DNA of 64,000 nucleotides from NCBI GenBank assembly GCA_022393335.1, contig JAJEKB010020753.1:317743-381742 (forward strand), in the 5' to 3' direction. Of this stretch, positions 55,569-64,000 are shown in pieces. This DNA is from Macrotrachela quadricornifera (taxonomy: Eukaryota > Rotifera > Eurotatoria > Philodinida > Philodinidae). Position 1 is the stretch's first letter. Each line of letters begins with the position of its first letter. The position numbers and the translations under genes were made by a program. The notes beneath the pieces were generated by a model, which ran no database searches, was not told the origin of the DNA, and was given only the letters and a program-made list of their open reading frames with translations.

Positions 55569-58500
55569 TTTATTCGAATAATTATGTGAAGAATATTCTG
55601 AAATATAAAAGATTATAATTAGAATAATTATTAAAATAGAAAATTAACAACGAAATAAATCATGTCACTAAATAACAATCGAAAAACAAACTATGTTTTA
55701 TGAGTATGTGTATTATACTCAACAACCATCATTCATAAATGACAAGACATTATCGTTACTGTTGTTACAGTAAAGACTCTATCTAATGATTTTTGTTTAT
55801 AGTAATCAAATAGATATTATAATTATTTTATTATCAATTAAATATGAATAATGAATGTTTGGAATAATTATTTTGAATAAAAAAGAAAAAAAAAGTTTTT
55901 CTGCTATTTCATAGTGACCTCTATTGGATGATTTTAGAGTTTATTCTTTACTTTGTGTGTTTTGATAAATATTTGTTTTTCTTAAATGACTGAATTACTT
56001 TGATAACCAAATTTACATAATTTGATCAAGTTAATCAAAAGATAAGGTTTTCATTAAAATATATAACTACATTCATCAATAATCGATTTCAATTTTAATT
56101 CTATATTCTCCTATATTCCTCACTAATTCATTAACAATATACATTTATGCATAAAATCATTATATTCGGAATTTGTTATGCTTTTTTGTACTTTCTTCTG
56201 TTCCCATGTGATACAAACTGGATGAAAATCGTAGTATATCGAGGTTAATCGGTGCTCATATGTACAGTTAGCCGATACCCGTTTGTCTCTGTTTTTTGAA
56301 TGTTTATATAGCAAAATTGAACAGATATTTTTAGATTCATATGATTTTTCCTTCAACCAAAATAAAAAAAATTCAAAAAATTATAGTATAAAAATTAACA
56401 AAATTAATAAAAAAAACTTTAAAGAAAATAAATCTAAAACTAATAAATATTAAAAGAATGGATTTGAAAAGACACAGAAATAAGCAAAATAACTTAATAA
56501 ATAAATCTACAAACTAGATATTTAAAAGTTAAATATAAAAAAAATAAATGCTTAATTGAACTTTGTCGTAAACAATGCTCACATGCAGATGTTTGTATAT
56601 ATCTTTTTTTTTCGTTCTGTATAGCCATTTGCTCTCTACTATATATCGTTCAGCGAAAGATCATCGATGAACCACGGTTAACCGTCGGTTTGGTCGATTT
56701 ACCGCTACAAGTGATCCGATATTCGTGATATGGGTTATAAATCCTTTCAAAGTTAAAATATAAATAAATAAATTTTACTGCAATTCTCTTTTAAATGCCA
56801 AACTTTTAAAAACATTCTGTTTGATTATGTTAGTACAAACGTGCAATTAATCAATCACTTACACCGAGCTTTGATGTATTTATGGCCTCGAATATTAGAA
56901 TAGGATTACTTATAATTAGAAAATGACAAAGCTTAGTGATAGTACACAATAGTGATGTGATGTATGATATAATCCAGGCTAAAGTGGGTACGTCGAATTC
57001 TGTCGGATGAGTTTTAAACCCGTTACTACACGGCTAATCGAAATCTGTCGATAACTTTTTACCGAAATTCAATGATATCCACTGATTGAATTCATCGATT
57101 TTCGATTAGATTCATACATTCGGAACTAGTCAGGTCCGAATTCAAGATCTGTTTGCTTTCGGTGTGATTCAAGATAATCTGATATCAAAAAATGGCTGGA
57201 ATTTGTGCTTTCACCTGATATCGAATTTCTTGATAAAACCATTCAATCACTGATATCAGAACTTGTCGGATTTCATAGGACCGACAGGAATCAGTTACTG
57301 ATGTCTATTGAATATAATCAAAAAACGATGTACGTGATTCAACGTATATACTTCAAATCAGTTTAATATTTATTTCAAAGAAATTCATTAATCTGGAATT
57401 AGATGACAATGCATACATAGACGGCATTAGATGTCGGTATCTTACGAAGTTCATCCGTCAAATGCAGAAGTAAATGATGATTTCTACGAACTCCATCAAA
57501 TATCCATATATTTGACCATATACTATCTCAAACACATAAAGCTTTAATTTTGTAATATAAACATACATTTCACAAGAAAAAAAGTTAATCAATTGCACAA
57601 TTTTTAAAATTCGTTCTCTTGTTTTTGATTGTCATTCAAGATTGTCTAATATTCCTTGAAAAAAATCATCGAACATCACTAAATATATATATTGAATAGT
57701 GGTCCAACAATCATTTATCATTTAGTTTTACAAATACTTATCTATTGTAAAAACGTTTTCATTAATGCTTCAACTAAATTTCTGAAATCTTTCTGAGATA
57801 AATTGTATTTCAAATGATTTATTTTCTTTGTAGAATCATATCTTCCATTTAATCAAATTCATCGTTCGAAATATATATCTCACTAGATCCATTTGCTAAT
57901 TACTTAATTACAGTTAAAATTCCCAATAAGAAAAGTTTTTTTTTAGAACTTTCACTATATATGCAAAAAAAGAGTAACTAATGAATTTTTTACCAAATGA
58001 AAGCTCGTCGAAAACGGAATTTATTGATTCTAAACAGTCAGTGTTATTAAAACATTTTAATATCCAACAAAAGAAAGTTTTAGAAATATGACACTATTTT
58101 GGTGTAAAAAAATAAAGCGGCAGTAGTTTCATCATCGAATAAACATTTTTTTTCTTCAGTATTCTCACATGGCTCAATAGAACTCGTCGAACTCTATAAA
58201 AATATGGATATCAAAAAGTTTTAAAGGCACTATTCTAAGATGATAGATTCAAAAAACTAATTTGAAAATGTCGAAAAATGTTTAAAAAATTCTGAACTTT
58301 TACTTTTAGTCAAGACCTTGTTCTTTTAACTCCTCGGACCAATCTGAGACCATGTTCCTTTGACACTACGAACAAACATACAGTCAATTTCGGGATTTAG
58401 ACTCTGACTACAGTTAAGGAAATTATTCTCATTTTGCGAGAATCAGGGAAACTGTTTTCGTTTCGACAACTAATCATTGAGGTTGAGTGAGGATGAGTAC

Positions 58501-58819
58501 AGCTACCAAAATACCAGTGTATGTAGTTTAGAGAAGTTTAACACGCTTTGAAAGACAGTTAAAAGATGATTAATGCACAAAAATCATCTAATAAGAAAAG
58601 AAATTAAAAAGCTTTCCAAGCTGTAATCTTGTGGTATCGTTTGTTTTTAAATAAAAACGTATTTAGAGATTAAGATATGTAATGCAAGACTGAGCATATA
58701 CTATGAATCACCTATTATTATTTGAAAATTTGATAAATTGAATAAAAAAAAGTTAAAACAAATTAAACATTGAAAGAATGTATAGATGAATTAACTAACG
58801 TAAATAATAACTGCAATAT
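55569..58819. other. Intergenic region, 3.2 kb
   Basis: No supported gene or clear inverted repeat. Slightly less AT-rich between about 56950 and 57350 (TCGATTTTCGATTAG and related short motifs), possibly an old repeat. Confidence 0.4.
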
Positions 58820-61800
58820 TTAGAGAGTCTTTTCTAAAAGTTCGATTTTTTTCTTTGATTTTAATTCCAATGTAATAATCATACTTTTATATAGAATATA
58901 ATTTGGATGTTGTTTATTTGGAACAGTTTCTAAAGCACGTTTATAAAATGATAATGCAAGTGAATAATTCTTTTCATCGTGTTCGTAAATTAAACCAATA
59001 TTCATATACACTTGTGCAAGTTCAGGATGATTACTATATTCTTCATACAATGACAATGATTTTAAATAATTTTTCAAAGCTATTTGTGTTTGACCAAGTT
59101 TAAAATAAACATAACCAATAAAATAATATATAAGTCGATGTGAGGACAAATACTGCAGATTTTCCTTAAATATATTTTGCCATGCTTCTCCAAAATGATC
59201 TAAAGCAATATAATAATTTCCACGTTTACATTCAATTAAACCCAATGTCATATTAATAATTATTACACCTGATGGATTATTTTTCTTGGAAAAAAAAATA
59301 TTTCGAGCTTTTAAACAAAAATTAAATGCATCTGTTACTTGACTATATTCTAAATAAGTAATAGCAATATAACAATAAGTGAAAATGTAGTTTATATGTG
59401 TTCGATCATTTTCATATATTTGAAGAATATAAAATGCTGATCGATGATATTTTAATGCTAATTTATATTTTCCAAGTGTATGATAAAGACTACCCATAGC
59501 ATTATATGACTCTGAAATACGCACAAAATTAATGAGCTTCGAATTGAATTGATTATCGATTAATTTTTTTACAATATCAACGGATTTATCCAATTGTCCG
59601 ATGCACTCATAAATGATAGCATGTCGTTGTCCAATAATAATGACATGATCTAATTCATTGCAACATTCAAGTAATCTATTGAAATAGAAAAGAGCATCAT
59701 TATATTTTCTGTTCATCAGATAAAAGTGACCAAGTGTGGAATAAAAAAATTTTAATAAATTATCATCTGACACATACTGAATGAATTGGTTCGCTAGTAG
59801 CATTTGCTTTAATGGTTGATTAAAATCCCATGGTTCTAAAGAGTGAAGATCCTGTGCATATTCTATGTATAATGAAACAATAATATTATAATTAATTGGA
59901 TTGCATAATAAATAATGTTCAATTTTTTGTCTAAAATAATTACAAGCATATTCTTTATTGTGTATTTCTTTGTAACATAAATATGCCACCCCATTACATT
60001 CAGCTAATTCCTGATGATCAATAGATGGTGAATTACGTAAAAAATTTAATGCATTTTCACATATTGATATTGCCTTTAAATATTCTTTTTTATACAGATA
60101 AAGTTTAGCAATTAAAAGAAGTGTTTTACCATATTTATTATAGTCATTCGATATATATATAAGACTTTTTTCATGAGAGGAAATAGCTTGATCGTAATAT
60201 TCCATTGATTTATATGTAAATGCAGTTAGAAAGTAGTAATTTTCTAGCACGTATATGTCTTCTTTCCAATTATGTTCATCTAATATTTGTTCGATTTCTG
60301 CTAGATGATTTAAGGCCTTTTCATAATTTTGCTTTTTAACGTAATATTCTATAATTGAATAATAAACCATAAAAATTTGCCTGATCAACAAAGTTCTTTG
60401 CTTATTATTTTCCAAAATATATCCTTCTGCTTTGGATATTCTTTTCTTGTCTTTTATTGGTATTATTTCGTTGTTGAATAATTTTAAAAATATATCACGA
60501 CTTTTTTCGTAATAGAATAATGATGTATCCGAATTTTCTCCTTTCATTTTCACGTACATTTCAGCTATATCACGATATATTCCAATCAAATCTTCAGAAT
60601 ATGGTGACATACATGTAAATAGATATTTCAACAATAATTCATAATAATAAAGTGCATTTGAAAAATCATTTTGTTCTTTATAATAACGAGCAAGGATATT
60701 ATAAAATAGCATTTTTGCTCTAGATGAGAGATCATGATTCTGTATAATTTCAAGAATTTCTTTAATATAATTTTTATGTTTTTCAGGATATAAATCCATT
60801 AAGTGTTCATAACAAAGAGCAATATCAACGAAATTTTTGTTTGTTTGATCAAAACATAATCGTAATGCTTCTTTTGTAGAAAAGATCGCTTTCTTCAAAT
60901 TGTTTTCATATTTATACGCATAAGACATTTCAAGAAAAATGAATGGAACTATTGTATTATTAGTAATTGTTTGATTCATTCCAGCATTGAGTTTAAGTGA
61001 ATTATCATAATAGTGCAAAGCATTTTTTGTATCTCTTTTATTCGAATAAATTTTTCCAATATTAAATAGTACTAATATTTGATCACTAATATGTTGAGAA
61101 AGATCCGAAGCTTTAGAGAAAAATTCTAATGCAGAAGTAAAATTCCAAAGATCAGCATAAGCACAAGCTAAATTAAAGTGTATAATCCCTATTATAGGCA
61201 ACGTTTGTGGTATGAGATTTTTAAATTGGTTATAAATGTTAAATGCTTCTTGTGCATAATAAAATGCATTTGTTACGTCTCTATTAAACTTGTAAAAGTC
61301 AAAAAGTGTATTACAAACGATAATATGTATGACGGGATTTACGTTTTGGTTTGATCCAACAGTTTGAATTAAATTTAAAGCTTTTTGAAGATAAATCATC
61401 GCTAATGATGGATCTTGACATTGGATGTACATGCCACCAATATATGTATACAGAAGAATGAAATGTGGATGATTCTTTGGTGCTATATCTGAAAAAATAC
61501 TTAGCGCTTGTTTAGAGAGTTGAAGAGCTTGCGTACACTTGGACTTTGCATTATAGACTAATGCAAGAGAAGAATATATAGACGAAAAACTGTTATGGCT
61601 CGACAGATTTGACTGATGTATATCTAACGCTTGATTTAAATAAATAAGAGCATCATCAAGATTGTTCATTTTTCTATAAGTATTTCCGAAAGCTTCATAT
61701 ATATCCACTAACATTAATGGATCCATTTTTTGTTTATATTCTAATGCTTGATTCAAATAGTTTAGACCGATATTATATTCAGTTTTATCAACATACAAAA

Positions 61801-63325
61801 TTCCCATTTTACAATATATTGTTGCACGATAAATATTTTCTGCTTCAGTATTGCTTAATGCTTTTTCATAATACGACAAAGCACACTGATAATCACCTTT
61901 TTTATGGAAAATTTGGCCAATTAGATAATATGCATATCCTGTATTGACATTATCAGAAGATAATTGTAAATCCTTAATTAATAAATTAGTATATCGTTCA
62001 GCTTTTTCATAATCACCTGATGATAGAAGTAGATCAGCAAATTTTATTTTTGATGGAACTTTGTTCATAAAATTTGCTTTAATTGAATCAATCATTTGAT
62101 TATAATTATTATCATCTGTTAGTTTTAATTTAATATTCCATTTAAAATCTTCCATTGATATTGAAGTGACAAGAAAAGTTGTACCAATTGGAAAAATAAC
62201 TTCTAATTCTTGAGGAAAATAACTTTTATCTTTTACATATACAGGACGAATACGTTTATTTTTAAGATATGTAGCAGAAGTAATTTCAATTTCAAATAAA
62301 ACAGATAATATTCCTTCAGCATATATTAATGCAATATTTTTATCAAAAGATGCTGATAAATAAGTATTACATGATATATATTTTCCAAGACTATTCTTTA
62401 ATTTTGTTAATTCTAATTGAGATATTTGTTGACCACGATAAACAATTTGTGATAATTGATTCATTTGTTCATTGTAATGTTGTTCTAATTGTTTTTGAAA
62501 ATCAATAATAAAAAATCGAAATTTAAAAATAGTATCAATATCACGAGTACGTAAAGCTTTATTTAATTGACGATAAATAAAAGAATCCTGTGTATACCAT
62601 TGAATTGCATTTTCACATGAATATTCATTTTCAAATTTTTTTATTAAATCATGTTGGCGAATATCATCTATTGAATATTGTTGATGACAATATTCAATTA
62701 AATCATTTTTAGCATTTTCATTAAATACATTTATATCAAATAGACTTTCAATTAATAAATAATACCAAATAAATGATTTATTATTAGTTTGATTTGTTGA
62801 TTCTTCTGTTGTTGTTAAATCAAATATATCACTTGATATTAAATCTTTTGTACATGTATCAATATCTTCAATAATTAATCGAAAAAGTTCTTCTTTATTA
62901 TTTGATATTTGACGAATTAATCTTTTTGAATCAATTACTATTGGTGTGTTATTAAGATTTTCATTTGTTAAAACATATATAAATAAAACTTGTGATAAAT
63001 CATCCAAAAATGGTAGAAAATTTGATATTAATAATTGATCAATTATTAAAAATACATTAGATGTTTCTAATTCACTAATAAAATCAATCAAATTATTATT
63101 CGAATTAAATATTCTTATTTGTCTATTGTTAAATAATTCAAATTCTTTCTCATTGTCATTTGTTAACCAAAGAATATAAACATCATTATTATATTGTTTA
63201 AATGGTTGTAAACATAATTGATCACAGGTATTGTCTGAAGTAATTTGTTTCGAAAGTAATCGAATATCTAATGATAAATATCTTCGTTGTTCTTTTTTAC
63301 AAATTTTTTCTCGAATCTTATCCAT
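58820..63325 (-). CDS. ADP-ribosyltransferase with a long TPR array, 1501 aa, intronless
   Basis: The first 150 residues resemble the N-terminal module I associate with bdelloid ART-TPR proteins (VYILWLTNDNEKEF, then SNVFLIIDQLL). The R-S-E ADP-ribosyltransferase domain spans about 185-395: Arg297 (IVYRGQ), Ser324-Ala-Ser326 (TYLSASFDK) and Glu373-Leu-Glu375 (PQELEVIFPIGTTF), so the catalytic set is complete. From about 425 to 1490 there are over 20 tetratricopeptide repeats of the kinesin-light-chain type, for example AYYLIGQIFHKKGDYQCALS and AFGNTYRKMNNLDDALIYLN. TPRs bind partner proteins, so this is probably a targeted ART. A single exon of 4.5 kb in an intron-rich genome is unusual. No signal peptide or membrane segment. 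Substrate unknown. Confidence 0.92.
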   Translation of the reverse strand: MDKIREKICKKEQRRYLSLDIRLLSKQITSDNTCDQLCLQPFKQYNNDVYILWLTNDNEKEFELFNNRQIRIFNSNNNLIDFISELETSNVFLIIDQLLISNFLPFLDDLSQVLFIYVLTNENLNNTPIVIDSKRLIRQISNNKEELFRLIIEDIDTCTKDLISSDIFDLTTTEESTNQTNNKSFIWYYLLIESLFDINVFNENAKNDLIEYCHQQYSIDDIRQHDLIKKFENEYSCENAIQWYTQDSFIYRQLNKALRTRDIDTIFKFRFFIIDFQKQLEQHYNEQMNQLSQIVYRGQQISQLELTKLKNSLGKYISCNTYLSASFDKNIALIYAEGILSVLFEIEITSATYLKNKRIRPVYVKDKSYFPQELEVIFPIGTTFLVTSISMEDFKWNIKLKLTDDNNYNQMIDSIKANFMNKVPSKIKFADLLLSSGDYEKAERYTNLLIKDLQLSSDNVNTGYAYYLIGQIFHKKGDYQCALSYYEKALSNTEAENIYRATIYCKMGILYVDKTEYNIGLNYLNQALEYKQKMDPLMLVDIYEAFGNTYRKMNNLDDALIYLNQALDIHQSNLSSHNSFSSIYSSLALVYNAKSKCTQALQLSKQALSIFSDIAPKNHPHFILLYTYIGGMYIQCQDPSLAMIYLQKALNLIQTVGSNQNVNPVIHIIVCNTLFDFYKFNRDVTNAFYYAQEAFNIYNQFKNLIPQTLPIIGIIHFNLACAYADLWNFTSALEFFSKASDLSQHISDQILVLFNIGKIYSNKRDTKNALHYYDNSLKLNAGMNQTITNNTIVPFIFLEMSYAYKYENNLKKAIFSTKEALRLCFDQTNKNFVDIALCYEHLMDLYPEKHKNYIKEILEIIQNHDLSSRAKMLFYNILARYYKEQNDFSNALYYYELLLKYLFTCMSPYSEDLIGIYRDIAEMYVKMKGENSDTSLFYYEKSRDIFLKLFNNEIIPIKDKKRISKAEGYILENNKQRTLLIRQIFMVYYSIIEYYVKKQNYEKALNHLAEIEQILDEHNWKEDIYVLENYYFLTAFTYKSMEYYDQAISSHEKSLIYISNDYNKYGKTLLLIAKLYLYKKEYLKAISICENALNFLRNSPSIDHQELAECNGVAYLCYKEIHNKEYACNYFRQKIEHYLLCNPINYNIIVSLYIEYAQDLHSLEPWDFNQPLKQMLLANQFIQYVSDDNLLKFFYSTLGHFYLMNRKYNDALFYFNRLLECCNELDHVIIIGQRHAIIYECIGQLDKSVDIVKKLIDNQFNSKLINFVRISESYNAMGSLYHTLGKYKLALKYHRSAFYILQIYENDRTHINYIFTYCYIAITYLEYSQVTDAFNFCLKARNIFFSKKNNPSGVIIINMTLGLIECKRGNYYIALDHFGEAWQNIFKENLQYLSSHRLIYYFIGYVYFKLGQTQIALKNYLKSLSLYEEYSNHPELAQVYMNIGLIYEHDEKNYSLALSFYKRALETVPNKQHPNYILYKSMIITLELKSKKKIELLEKTL

Positions 63326-64000
63326 ATATTTTCTTAATTAGTTAGTTGTTTATAGAAATTTGCAAGAGATGTTGAAAGCTGACGTAAAAATAATAATGAT
63401 TTTCATATGCATACAACGAATGTTGTTTTAATCCATGAAAAAAAAATATAGAATACGGTTCTTATCTCTTCTTTAAACAAACAACAAAAGCCTATTTCTC
63501 AAATAATAACACTTGCTTAATAGATTAGAGACAAGAGAAAGAATGGAATGATTATAAACGTGATAAAATGGAACGAAAGAAAAAGAAGAGAAACATATTT
63601 GTGTCATGATAGACATCTCCTATTCAGAGGATGTGCTCAATAATAAATCATATATTTCCCAAAGACATTTAAATGTTACAAAAAAGAAGGTAATTCTAAA
63701 AATTGAATTGCATTAGTATATGATTTACGTATTTCAATCAACATACGTAGGAGAAATTAGTTCTTTCTAAAAAAAAAAACAAGTAACGTTCATCGAAATT
63801 CGATTCACTTTGGCCCTAGATCGTCAGGCTTACATGTGAATATGATTATATTTAAATACAAGCGATAGTTCTTTGTATTAAAATGAATTTTGAGTTGCAC
63901 TACGTACTCGCTAAAAAAAAAGCGTGCCATACCGAACTATTAAGGGTTTTAGACAAGATTATGAACCATTTTAGATTTCGTTCGTTTATTAATAAACCAT
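63326..64000. other. Upstream region of the ART-TPR gene
   Basis: AT-rich; contains the promoter by position, but no element can be named. No gene seen to the right edge. Confidence 0.4.

Overview
The window looks like animal nuclear DNA from a bdelloid rotifer. Genes are AT-rich and carry many 50-80 nt GT-AG introns. The proteins include animal-only families (neurofibromin, RSPH3, SLC25A46), and there are R-S-E ADP-ribosyltransferases fused to TPR or ankyrin repeats, an expansion I associate with bdelloids. The organism call is inference. Splice models were built by hand. For NF1, the HExxH protein, DNAJB6-like, GABARAP, the 342-aa gene, ABHD6-like and RSPH3 the exon lengths sum to an exact multiple of three.

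Layout. Positions 1-4214 hold three minus-strand mitochondrial genes: SLC25A46 (cut by the window edge), NFU1 and the ATP synthase OSCP subunit. Divergent from OSCP is a complete 21-exon neurofibromin (NF1) gene, 4509-16782. Then come an HExxH protein (19679-20925), a DNAJB6-like co-chaperone (minus, 24905-26200), a GABARAP/Atg8 gene (27934-28509), an intronless class A GPCR (31068-32000) and an unrecognised 342-aa nuclear-looking protein (32917-34340).

From about 36 to 53 kb the character changes. Base composition is less AT-rich and there are many inverted-repeat elements. The genes are an intronless MGLL-like alpha/beta hydrolase lacking its nucleophile serine (minus, 37935-38822), an ABHD6-like hydrolase with a 5-kb repeat-filled intron (43324-50222) and an intronless ankyrin-ADP-ribosyltransferase (51133-52503). 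The window ends with RSPH3 (minus, 53950-55568) and a 1501-aa ADP-ribosyltransferase-TPR protein (minus, 58820-63325).

The most interesting non-genic signal is the density of non-autonomous DNA elements, several with target-site duplications. They include hAT-type (CAGAGGT ends, 8-bp duplications), TTAA-flanked, a possible Transib/RAG-type element (CACAGTG ends, 5-bp GC-rich duplication), an 86-bp element with a 10-bp duplication in an NF1 intron, and several long foldbacks, one nearly perfect with arms of about 305 bp. The most interesting coding signals are an Atg8 that ends exactly at its conjugation glycine, a monoacylglycerol-lipase-like protein with Ser to Gly at the nucleophile, and a start codon split by an intron. 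I found no CRISPR array, rRNA or convincing tRNA. I found no self-contained new defence or mobile system.
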